Positions 19,994 to 28,037 of a DNA stretch of 64,000 bases are shown in pieces; the first letter of the stretch is position 1; each line of letters opens with the position of its first letter. The stretch is from positions 1 through 64,000 of the forward strand of contig JBKDOL010000068.1 in NCBI GenBank assembly GCA_046343015.1, in the 5' to 3' direction. The notes under the pieces were generated by a model. It had not been told where the DNA came from. It ran no database searches and saw nothing but the letters and a program-made list of their open reading frames with translations. A program made the position numbers and the translations under genes. The stretch comes from BJ22 sp021298375. Lineage in GTDB: Bacteria > Planctomycetota > Planctomycetia > Pirellulales > Pirellulaceae.

Positions 19994-21220
19994 ATGGACA
20001 TTCAACTGAACTCTTCGACGCCCGCCCACATGCCGGCGGTGCCTGTGGTCTTTCATCAGCCACAGAGTTTGCTCTCGCTCGAAGCGACCCGGGCAGCCGC
20101 CATCGAGCGGATCAAACAATCCAAAATCATGATCATCGACGACGAACAGTTGGTGATCAAGGTTGTCCGTCGGTTTCTGCAATCCGAAGGCTATGAGAAC
20201 TTTGTCACGCTGACTCATTCCTCAGGTGCAGTTGAGCGGATTGAGCAGGAGCAGCCAGACGTCGTGCTGCTTGACGTGATGATGCCCGAGGTCTCGGGGC
20301 TGGATATTCTGCGAGAACGGCAACGCGTGCCGAGCCTGCAGCTGACGCCGTTCATCATTCTCAGCGGCTCCCAAGACCTGGAAGTCAAGCAAGAAGCCCT
20401 GGAGCATGGGGCAACCGACTTTCTGGGTAAGCCGGTCGAGAAGATCGAACTTTCCCTGCGTATCAAAAACTCACTCCTGCTCAAGCAGCAATACAAGGAT
20501 CTCGAAACCCACGCCCACGAACTCGAGCAGGAAGTGATGGAGCGGACGCGACAACTGGAACGCTCCCGCGAACAAATCCTGCAATGTCTCGCCCGAGCGG
20601 CTGAATACCGAGACAACGAAACCGGCCGTCACGTTGTTCGCGTGGGCAAATACGCCCGGGTGGTCGCCGAGCGACTCGGCCTGCCCAAGGAATTCTGCGG
20701 GCAAATCGAACTGGCTGCTCAGCTCCATGACCTCGGCAAGATTGGCATCCCTGATGCGATTCTTCTCAATCCGGGCAAACTGACCGAGGAAGAATTTGCC
20801 GTCATGAAACGGCACTGCGAGATCGGTCGGGAAATTCTCGACCCCTTTGCCGCCGATGAGATGGAGGCCCTTCGCCAAAACAAATCCGACCCGGCACGAC
20901 TGCCTTCCAACATTCGTTCGCCCCTGCTGGTGTTGGCAGCGAAAATCGCGCAAACCCACCACGAAAAGTGGGATGGCACCGGCTACCCCTTGGGCCTGAA
21001 AGGCGAGCAGATTCCGATCGAGGGACGCATCACCAGCGTCTCTGACGTCTATGATGCCCTTTGCTCCGTACGCCCCTACAAGGAAGGCTTTTCCGTCGAG
21101 CAGGCACTTCGAATCATGCTCGCCGAACGCGGCACGCGATTCGATCCCAAGGTCCTCGATGCCTTCGTCGACCAGATTCCGCGAATCGAAAAAATCCGCA
21201 AAGCCTACTCTGACGGGTAA
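19994..21220 (+). CDS. REC-HD-GYP response regulator, predicted cyclic-di-GMP phosphodiesterase
   Basis: A 408-residue protein. The receiver domain (about 35-160) has the acidic pair IIDDE, acceptor Asp94 (VLLDVMMPE) and GKPV. A charged coiled coil follows (about 160-200). The HD-GYP domain has GRHVVRVGKYA, HDLGKIG with His245-Asp246, the HHEKWDGTGYP signature near 324-332 and ITSVSDVYDAL. HD-GYP enzymes hydrolyse cyclic-di-GMP; all metal-binding and GYP residues are present, so activity is expected. It is last in the plus-strand block, just after the HPt-bearing kinase, which suggests that phosphotransfer controls breakdown of the messenger made by the GGDEF protein at 7252. It converges on lysA with a 35-bp gap that holds no clear terminator. 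Confidence 0.95.
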   Translation: MDIQLNSSTPAHMPAVPVVFHQPQSLLSLEATRAAAIERIKQSKIMIIDDEQLVIKVVRRFLQSEGYENFVTLTHSSGAVERIEQEQPDVVLLDVMMPEVSGLDILRERQRVPSLQLTPFIILSGSQDLEVKQEALEHGATDFLGKPVEKIELSLRIKNSLLLKQQYKDLETHAHELEQEVMERTRQLERSREQILQCLARAAEYRDNETGRHVVRVGKYARVVAERLGLPKEFCGQIELAAQLHDLGKIGIPDAILLNPGKLTEEEFAVMKRHCEIGREILDPFAADEMEALRQNKSDPARLPSNIRSPLLVLAAKIAQTHHEKWDGTGYPLGLKGEQIPIEGRITSVSDVYDALCSVRPYKEGFSVEQALRIMLAERGTRFDPKVLDAFVDQIPRIEKIRKAYSDG

Positions 21221-21255
21221 GGCTCACTCACTCCGGTTTGCCTACAGGCAGCCCG

Positions 21256-22527
21256 TCACCCCGGAATCGACTCGCTCGCAAACAGACTGGCTGAGCCTTG
21301 CCTCGGGCGGACCAGATGATCGCTCCCCCGGTCGAGGAGCACCTCGGCGGCGAGCGGCTTGCTGTTGTAGTTGGAACCCATGACGAAGCCATAGGCTCCT
21401 GCACAGCCAATCACCAGATAATCCCCGACATTGGCAGCGGGAAGCTGGCGGTGGACCACTGTTCCACCATCGGTTTGGGTAAAGATGTCACCTGATTCAC
21501 ATAAAGGACCGCCGACGATCACCGGCTGAGTCGCCTGCTGGGTCTGCGGGTTCGCCAAGGCAACCGCCAGGGGATGGTAGGCTCCGTAAAGAATCGGCCG
21601 GGCAAGATTGTTGAATCCGGCGTCAACCAGATAGAACAGGTTATCCCCCATTCGCTTGACTGCCCGAATCTCAGTGATCAAATATCCCGCCTCGGCCACC
21701 GGATAACGTCCCGGTTCCAGTTCGAGGCGTACAGGGTGGCCCCATTCAGACTCCAGTTGCCGACGGGCTCCATCCCACAGCTGGTGGTAACGCGCAATGT
21801 CGAGTGGTTGGTCACTGTTTCGATAAGGGGTTGGCAAACCGCCACCCGCACTGATGGAATGGATGCTCGGTCCGATTTTTCGAGCCGCCTGAACCATCGC
21901 CTCGCAGACTTGGGAAAGGTGTTCAAAATCGGTCCCGGACCCAATGTGCATGTGCAGGCCTGTCACTCGAAGCCCCCACTTCTGCCCGCGCTGAACGCAC
22001 TCCTCGAGTTGAGTGTGCCAAATTCCATGTTTCGACTGCGGTCCGCCGGTGTTCGTTTTCTGGCTGTGACCGTGTCCAAATCCAGGGTTAATTCGCAAAG
22101 TCACGCCTTGCCCGGGACATCGTTCACCATACTGGTCCAGCATGTCCGGCGAGCCGCAATTGACATGCGTTCCCTCCTTCACAACCAGTTCCAGCGCCTC
22201 GCGATCGAAAATATCGGCTGTATAAACGACCTCGGGGGGCTCTGAGGCGAGAGCATAGCCCGCAGCCCGAGCCCGCAGCAATTCGCCCGCGCTGACCGCA
22301 TCGACCACCACCCCCAGGCGACGCAGCAAATCGAGCACCGCCAGATTGGAGTTGGCTTTTTGAGCATATCGAATGACCTCAAACTGCCGTAACCGCTCCA
22401 CTTGCCGGCGAATCACGGCGGCGTCGTAAACATAAGTCGGGGTGCCATAACGCCGCGCCAAGTCAACGACTGAAAACGAATTGATCGTCGGACAGAAACC
22501 GCCATCGGGAAATTCGAGCGAACTCAT
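21256..22527 (-). CDS. lysA: Diaminopimelate decarboxylase
   Basis: Last step of lysine biosynthesis: PLP-dependent decarboxylation of meso-diaminopimelate in the cytoplasm. The fold III alanine-racemase-type barrel shows the PLP lysine in YAQKANSN (Lys57), HIGSGTDFEHL, the glycine-rich phosphate loop SAGGGLPTPY, EPGRYPVAEAG and the substrate motif CESGDIF. The length of 423 residues is normal for LysA. The longest frame begins at a TTG (22653) and adds 42 residues without family match; ATG 22527 starts MSSLEFPDGGF and fits the family. It is followed upstream by ybeY after about 280 bp on the same strand, where I see no gene. A diaminobenzoate- or ornithine-type paralogue cannot be fully excluded, but the motifs favour LysA. 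Confidence 0.92.
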   Translation of the reverse strand: MSSLEFPDGGFCPTINSFSVVDLARRYGTPTYVYDAAVIRRQVERLRQFEVIRYAQKANSNLAVLDLLRRLGVVVDAVSAGELLRARAAGYALASEPPEVVYTADIFDREALELVVKEGTHVNCGSPDMLDQYGERCPGQGVTLRINPGFGHGHSQKTNTGGPQSKHGIWHTQLEECVQRGQKWGLRVTGLHMHIGSGTDFEHLSQVCEAMVQAARKIGPSIHSISAGGGLPTPYRNSDQPLDIARYHQLWDGARRQLESEWGHPVRLELEPGRYPVAEAGYLITEIRAVKRMGDNLFYLVDAGFNNLARPILYGAYHPLAVALANPQTQQATQPVIVGGPLCESGDIFTQTDGGTVVHRQLPAANVGDYLVIGCAGAYGFVMGSNYNSKPLAAEVLLDRGSDHLVRPRQGSASLFASESIPG

Positions 22528-22809
22528 GCTTACAGGCCAATCAATTGAGCGGGTAACCCGAAAAAGCCACATGCTCTTCGGCTCTCGGCGACCGATTATC
22601 GGCAGCAACGGCCCGCAACGCAAACCCTCCTGCTGGAATTCCCCAGCCCGCAAATCGGGTCACTCCAATGCGGGAACTTCAGCCACGCCACTGCCTTCAC
22701 AAGCCTGCGGCCAAGAGATTTGGAAAGTTCCCGCCTGCAGCGCCAGGGTGTCGCGGCTGAGAGCCTGAGCAAGCGTTCCATCGGCTGAGGGTTTGACCCG
22801 CAGTGGATA

Positions 22810-23277
22810 TCACCCCTGTGACGGGCCGGAATCATCGTCCGGATACCGGTAAGGAAAACCGAGCGACTCCAGACAGGACTGCTCGGCTGCTCGCATCTCA
22901 GCGGCGAGCTCTTCGCTCGTATCGTCCAACCCCAGCAGGTGCAGTGTCCCGTGGATCACGTAGAGCAACAGCTCGCCCTCGGGCTGCAGGCCGAGTTCCT
23001 CTGCATTGGCCAGAGCCGTATCCCAGCTCACAATCACGTCGCCGACCAGTTGGCCGTTCTCTTCGGGCGATTCGAGAGGAAAGGTCAGGACATCTGTGGG
23101 ATAATCGTGATTGAGATACTGCTGGTTCAAGCCATGGATCGTCGGGTCATCGACGATCGCAATGCTGATTTCCGCGCGCAAAATGCGCCGCTGCTCCATG
23201 AGTTGCCGCACCGCGCGCTCCAGCAACTCGACCGGCAAGTCCGCGGCCACGTGATTGATGACTTCCACCTGCAGCAT
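22810..23277 (-). CDS. ybeY: Endoribonuclease YbeY (rRNA maturation factor)
   Basis: YbeY is a zinc-dependent single-strand endoribonuclease that takes part in 16S rRNA 3'-end maturation and ribosome quality control. Visible family features are INxxYLNHDYPTDVLTFP, GDVIVSWDTA and the metal motif HGTLHLLGLDD. The usual motif is H-x3-H-x5-H; here the third position is Asp, so zinc may be held by two His and one Asp. The 155 residues are normal. ATG 23277 lies 2 bp past the stop of the upstream PgpH-like gene and has an AGG 6 bases before it; the TTG at 23283 would overlap that stop. The order phoH - 7TM-HD gene - ybeY is a well-known conserved neighbourhood, which supports the call. Confidence 0.93.
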   Translation of the reverse strand: MLQVEVINHVAADLPVELLERAVRQLMEQRRILRAEISIAIVDDPTIHGLNQQYLNHDYPTDVLTFPLESPEENGQLVGDVIVSWDTALANAEELGLQPEGELLLYVIHGTLHLLGLDDTSEELAAEMRAAEQSCLESLGFPYRYPDDDSGPSQG

Positions 23278-23279
23278 TT

Positions 23280-25583
23280 TCAACCTGTCGCCTGTTCAGG
23301 GTATTTGACGCGGGCGTGGAACATCGCGTTCAGCGACTTAATCAAGCTGTCCTGAATCAGATGCAATTGCTGCAATGTAATCGGGCAATCGTCGAACTGT
23401 CCATCGTCTACCCGACGTTTGGTCAACTCCCGAACGATGCTCTCGATCCGGTGTGGTGTCGGCTCGCGCAACGTCCGGCTCGCTCCTTCGACAGCGTCAG
23501 CCAACATGACAATGGCCGCCTCGATGGTCTGGGGACGCGGTCCCGGGTAGCGGAAATCGGACTCCATCGGGCGGCAGTCTTCGTCCGCAGTACGGGTTGC
23601 GCGGTGAAAAAAGTACTCGACCAGCGTCGTCCCATGATGCTGCTCAATCAAATCGATGATCCGCCGGGGAAGGTGGTGCAGGCGAGCCAGTTCGATTCCA
23701 TCCTTGACGTGAGAAATAATGACAATCGTGCTCATCGTGGGCACAAGATCGTCATGCTTGTTTTCGCCACCCAACTGATTCTCGACGAAATACTCGGGCT
23801 TCCGCATTTTCCCGATGTCGTGAAAGTAAGCCCCGACGCGGCAAAGCAGACCATTCGCCCCGACCGCCTCACCCGCCGCCTCGGCAATCGAGGCAACATT
23901 GATGCTGTGGTTGTAGGTTCCCGGAGCCCGCTGAATCAACTGCTTTAACAGCGGGTGGTTCGGGTCACTCAATTCCAGCAGGTTGATGTCGGTCTGGAAA
24001 TCAAACCACCGCTCAAAGAAGGGCAACAAGGCCGTCATAATCAGTCCGGCCGCAGCCGCGCTCCCTCCGAACCAGAGGGCGTCGACCACCATCGCCCAAT
24101 CAGCCCGCCAGCCGAGCAGAAAAGGGACAAAGATGGCGATCGGCAGGACCACCGCCCCGGTCAGCAAGCCGACGTACACCGATTTCGCCCGACTGCGAAT
24201 ATTGCGGCAGGAAAGAGCCGAAACAGCCACCCCCGCGGAGAGAATCAGGAATTCGCTCAAATCGTAGCCATGCAGCACGGTGAACATCAGCGCCACAAGC
24301 GACATCAGCAGCACAGCCAGTTCCACCTGATAGGCGATCGCGATCACCATTGCTCCGAGCACCAGCGGGATAATCTCCAGCCGCGAGTCAAGGTTTCCAG
24401 CCAACAGCCAAGCGCCGCAAAAAGAGGCGGCGAAGGCCCCGACAATGACGCTGAAATGCCTCAGATTGAGCAGCAATTGCGGCTGTTGCTTCCACAAAAA
24501 GGCCGCCACCAAGCCAATCGCCAAGCCGACCGAGAGGAAAAACAGCAGACTGCGGGCAAAGGTGGAGTACCACATCGTCTGCTTCTGGGCAGCCTGATGT
24601 TCGGCCTCCAATAACTCGAGGTCTGCCGCGGCCAGGGGCTGGCCCCCCAAATGCTCGGGCTTCTCGCCGCTCAGGTTGGCGTGCTGCAATGGGTCGCCAA
24701 CCTTGTACAGTCGGAGTTTGGTTTCGACTTTCCTCCCGGCAATTTCGGACTCGCGCCGCGAGGCTTCGTCATTCCATTTGAGCGTCACCGGCAACCGCGG
24801 CCGGAGCCACTGGTACAGCCGCTCCGCCAGCAGGGCAGGCTGGGGGAAGGTGGCGTTCTCCTTTTCCAGCTCCCGTATCAGGTTTTTCCTCAGCACTTCG
24901 GCTGCTTCTGCGATCCGAACCTTGGAGACCTCGACGGTGCGAGTCGTTTCCGGATCGCCTTTGCGGTACACCTGGATTTCGAGCATGCTTCCCCGGGTCA
25001 GATCATGCTCCAGACTCTCCAGCAGGCCGGTCGCATCAATTTCGAGAAAGGCCCGGGTCAGGACTCCGCGCAGCGACTCAAGCCGCTCATCCGCCTTAAG
25101 TGTCTCCCTGAACTGCTCCAACTCAGTGCGTTGTTTGTCGGGCTCCACCGCCGCACCCGGAACGACCTGATAAAAACGGGGCCAGACGGTCGATTCCAAC
25201 TCTTCCAGCGGCTTGTCCTTGACCTGAAAGACTTCGTCAATCAGGGCCTGCCGGACCTCCTCCAGCAAGCGCAAATCATTCTCATAAAGGCAGGCGATCT
25301 TGCTCTTGGCCTTGGCAATGGCTTCGCGCGTCGCCTCGCGGTCCTGCACCTCGAACTCGATGTAGGCCGCGAGTTTCCTTTGCGGAATTTGCCGAATGCG
25401 GTAGGGGAAGGCAGATTCCCACCCCCGAGCGACAAGAAACATCAGCAAAATGGCCGTCAACGCGACGAGTAACCGCTGCCAGAAAAAGGGGCGCTGCAGA
25501 AAGTCGCGAAACTGCCTGGTGGGAGTGCGCGGCGTGGGCAAAGCCCAGCGATACCGGTGAATCCCGGAAGTACTCGTACTCAT
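23280..25583 (-). CDS. 7TM-HD family phosphodiesterase (PgpH-like)
   Basis: About 767 residues. An N-terminal membrane segment (about 33-53) is followed by a large extracytoplasmic domain of the 7TMR-HDED type, then a cluster of seven hydrophobic segments (about 345-540), then a cytoplasmic HD domain with RAPGTYNHSINVA, YFHDIGK, ENKHDD, IISHVKDG and IEQHHGT. Members of this family from Firmicutes (PgpH) hydrolyse cyclic-di-AMP; that activity is inferred here. ATG 25583 is preferred to the GTG at 25592. It sits between phoH (39 bp upstream) and ybeY (2 bp downstream) and probably shares their message. This HD protein is of a different family from the HD-GYP protein at 19994. Confidence 0.9.
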   Translation of the reverse strand: MSTSTSGIHRYRWALPTPRTPTRQFRDFLQRPFFWQRLLVALTAILLMFLVARGWESAFPYRIRQIPQRKLAAYIEFEVQDREATREAIAKAKSKIACLYENDLRLLEEVRQALIDEVFQVKDKPLEELESTVWPRFYQVVPGAAVEPDKQRTELEQFRETLKADERLESLRGVLTRAFLEIDATGLLESLEHDLTRGSMLEIQVYRKGDPETTRTVEVSKVRIAEAAEVLRKNLIRELEKENATFPQPALLAERLYQWLRPRLPVTLKWNDEASRRESEIAGRKVETKLRLYKVGDPLQHANLSGEKPEHLGGQPLAAADLELLEAEHQAAQKQTMWYSTFARSLLFFLSVGLAIGLVAAFLWKQQPQLLLNLRHFSVIVGAFAASFCGAWLLAGNLDSRLEIIPLVLGAMVIAIAYQVELAVLLMSLVALMFTVLHGYDLSEFLILSAGVAVSALSCRNIRSRAKSVYVGLLTGAVVLPIAIFVPFLLGWRADWAMVVDALWFGGSAAAAGLIMTALLPFFERWFDFQTDINLLELSDPNHPLLKQLIQRAPGTYNHSINVASIAEAAGEAVGANGLLCRVGAYFHDIGKMRKPEYFVENQLGGENKHDDLVPTMSTIVIISHVKDGIELARLHHLPRRIIDLIEQHHGTTLVEYFFHRATRTADEDCRPMESDFRYPGPRPQTIEAAIVMLADAVEGASRTLREPTPHRIESIVRELTKRRVDDGQFDDCPITLQQLHLIQDSLIKSLNAMFHARVKYPEQATG

Positions 25584-25622
25584 AGCTCCCACCCGCCAGT
25601 CCCGGATTCCGCGAAGCGCGGA

Positions 25623-26642
25623 TCAAGACTGCCCACGGCGCGGCCCTCCTGTTCGTCGCCGATAGCTGCGGTCGATTTCGGACCGCGCAGCTTCCGCCGC
25701 TTCACCGCCGGAAGACTCATAGGCTTCCACAATCTGCTGGACCAAACGGTGCCGGACAATGTCCCCCTGAGTCAGTTCCACCACCTTCACGCCGGCAATC
25801 TTCCGCAGGCGGTGCAAGGCGTCATCCAGTCCGCTCCGCTGATGAGATGGCAAGTCCGTCTGAGTCGGGTCTCCAGAGACAACGATTTTGGAATCCGTTC
25901 CCATCCGGGTGAGAAACATTTTCATCTGGGAAATCGTCGTGTTCTGGGCCTCGTCGAGGATGATAAACGCCTGGTTCAGCGTCCGTCCGCGCATGTAAGC
26001 CAAGGGGGCTACTTCGATCACGTCCTGTTGAATCAGCCGCTGGGCCTGGTCAAAGCCCATCATCTCGTTGATCGCATCCAGCAAGGGACGCAGGTAGGGA
26101 TTGATCTTGGCTGAGAGATCGCCCGGCAAAAAGCCCAAACTTTCACCCGCCTCCACCGCCGGCCGAACAAGAACAATCTTGCGGATCGCCTGATGCTTGA
26201 GCGCTTCCACCGCCATGGCCACAGCAAGGTACGTTTTGCCCGTGCCCGCCGGGCCCACGGCGAAGACGACATCGTGGCTGCGAATCGCCTCCACGTAACC
26301 AGCCTGCCCGGGAGTCCGCGGCCGGATTTCACGTCCCACCTGCACAATGTCAATCGGTTCCCGCACCCGCGGGGCGGGACGATCCCCAGTGATCTGGGCT
26401 AAGGTCTCTTCAAAATCATCGGGGGTCAGCCCCCCCTTCTGCCGTATGATCGCAGCCAACTGCTCAATTGCCTTAGTGGCCTGAGCGACAGCCTGGTCGT
26501 CACCCGCAACCCGGACCTGTCCATTCCGGAGAGTGATGCTCACTTGAAAGCGATCCCGCAATCGCCGCAAGTGTTGGTCTTTGGCACCAAACAGCGGCAG
26601 CACGATGGCCGGGTCAATGGTCGAGATGGTCGCTTCCGTCAT
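25623..26642 (-). CDS. phoH: PhoH-like ATPase
   Basis: A PhoH/YbeZ-family ATPase of 339 residues. An N-terminal KH-like segment (GAKDQHLRRLRDRFQV...RNGQVRVAGD) precedes the ATPase core with Walker A GPAGTGKTYLA, Walker B FIILDEAQN and the sensor KIVVSGDPTQTDLP. YbeZ-type proteins work with YbeY in RNA and ribosome maturation, matching the neighbouring ybeY. The long frame starts at a TTG (26750); ATG 26642 gives the expected N-terminus MTEATISTIDP. It is first in the phoH - 7TM-HD - ybeY gene run. I see no convincing promoter in the 397 bp upstream. Confidence 0.92.
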   Translation of the reverse strand: MTEATISTIDPAIVLPLFGAKDQHLRRLRDRFQVSITLRNGQVRVAGDDQAVAQATKAIEQLAAIIRQKGGLTPDDFEETLAQITGDRPAPRVREPIDIVQVGREIRPRTPGQAGYVEAIRSHDVVFAVGPAGTGKTYLAVAMAVEALKHQAIRKIVLVRPAVEAGESLGFLPGDLSAKINPYLRPLLDAINEMMGFDQAQRLIQQDVIEVAPLAYMRGRTLNQAFIILDEAQNTTISQMKMFLTRMGTDSKIVVSGDPTQTDLPSHQRSGLDDALHRLRKIAGVKVVELTQGDIVRHRLVQQIVEAYESSGGEAAEAARSEIDRSYRRRTGGPRRGQS

Positions 26643-27039
26643 TCCTGTCCAGCCGCAGCCATCACGCCACGGCCCAGAGCCTGCTGTTTCAAAACCATTG
26701 AAATATATCAGATCACCCTCGGGAGGGACTGGGCAAAGCAACAGATTCAAGCGGATCCTGCCAACTGCCTGCCGACAGTCCGCTGCAGTCCCCCAAAGCC
26801 CGTTGCGGGGTCCAAACGTCAGAACCGCTAGATTCCCTGTAATTGAACGATTTCACTCGGTACTCCTGGGGAAACACAAACCGTCCCTGTCCAACCTGGC
26901 AAAAACTGGACAGTTGGCCAAACCAGACCGCGGCAGCTGCCGAGCAGACCCCGGACCGCAGCCGCCCCCCGCCCAAACGCCCCCGCCCAAACCGCCCAAG
27001 CCCTGTCATTACAGCCCACAGGCTAAGGGCGATTGCGTT
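26643..27039. other. Noncoding stretch between phoH and the M48 gene
   Basis: No supported gene. The stretch includes a Pro-codon-like C-rich segment near 26960-27000 in which GCCCAAAC recurs (26971, 26985), a decayed short direct repeat. Long frames here on both strands are by-products of high GC content. Confidence 0.5.
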
Positions 27040-27918
27040 CTATTGCAGTCCCTCAGGTTTTCCGTAGGGGAATTTCTCAGCGATGATCTTGTTGATGTAC
27101 TCACGGCGATTGGCGGGCGATGGATGCGTGCTCAATATTTCGGGAGGAGCTGCCCCGCCAGCACGCTCCAGAATGTCCATGACCTCGATCATGTGCTCCG
27201 GGTCGTACCCCGCGAGCGTCATCAACTCGACTCCCCAGCGGTCCGACTCCAGCTCATCGCCACGTCCGTACTTCATGCTGACCAGTCCCGCAATCATTTG
27301 CGCCATCCGAGCGCTATTCAAATCGCCGCCGGCAATTCCCGCAGCGCTGGCCAAGCCTTGAAGCAGTTGATTCTGCGAGAGGTGTTCCGCGCCGTGGCGC
27401 TCAAGCACATGTCCAATCTCATGCCCGAGGATTCCGGCCAACTGTCCCTCATTGGTCAGACTGCGAAAAAGTGCCTCGGTAATAAAGACCTGTCCCCCAG
27501 GCAAAGCGAACGCATTGATGGTTCGGGGATCCTCAAGCAAGTGAAATTCAAAGCGATAGGGAATTCGCCGTTGTTCCGCAGCCAGTTTTCGCTCGAGTAC
27601 CTCCAGCAGTCGGGCCCCCATCTCCTGGACCTGGCGAGTTGCCAGAAGATTCGCCGAAAATCCGCCATGTTGGCGAACCATCTGAGGCATCGCCTGCAGT
27701 CCCAAGGCGGCTTCCTGCTCGGGTGAAATGGAGACCCTTTGGCGCTCTCCCGTCACCGGATTGACGTCTGCGTTGGCCAGATAGCCAATCACCGAAAACA
27801 GCAGGATCGCGGCAGCGATCAACAAACGCAACCGAATCCCCGAGGACCCCGATTGCCGAGCCGGGTAACCGGATGAAAACCTCCGCACTGAGGGACGGAG
27901 CTCATATTCTGCGTTCAT
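27040..27918 (-). CDS. M48-family membrane metalloprotease
   Basis: A zinc metallopeptidase of about 292 residues related to HtpX/BepA/LoiP proteins. One N-terminal membrane anchor (about 28-46) places the catalytic domain outside the inner membrane. The HEIGH zinc motif is followed by VLERHGAEH, and DELESDRWGVELM supplies the third zinc ligand; NAFALPGGQVFI is also typical. Family members are linked to envelope protein quality control. ATG 27918 (MNAEYEL) is preferred over a TTG at 27939. It lies in the same orientation as its neighbours, with about 120 bp to the next gene upstream and 397 bp downstream, and is probably a separate unit. Confidence 0.92.
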   Translation of the reverse strand: MNAEYELRPSVRRFSSGYPARQSGSSGIRLRLLIAAAILLFSVIGYLANADVNPVTGERQRVSISPEQEAALGLQAMPQMVRQHGGFSANLLATRQVQEMGARLLEVLERKLAAEQRRIPYRFEFHLLEDPRTINAFALPGGQVFITEALFRSLTNEGQLAGILGHEIGHVLERHGAEHLSQNQLLQGLASAAGIAGGDLNSARMAQMIAGLVSMKYGRGDELESDRWGVELMTLAGYDPEHMIEVMDILERAGGAAPPEILSTHPSPANRREYINKIIAEKFPYGKPEGLQ

Positions 27919-28037
27919 GCTGGGGGTCGTCGAGGTCAAACAAGGTGAGCATCAGATACCGTGCGCCGCCATTAAAGAACGGCGTGGGTGCCATTTTAAC
28001 AGGCGAACCGGTCCTCCGGGACTGCGGACGAAAACCG

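Noticed and set aside
26581..27726. 381-codon plus-strand frame
   Set aside because: It overlaps phoH and the M48 protease antisense; both of those have clear catalytic motifs.
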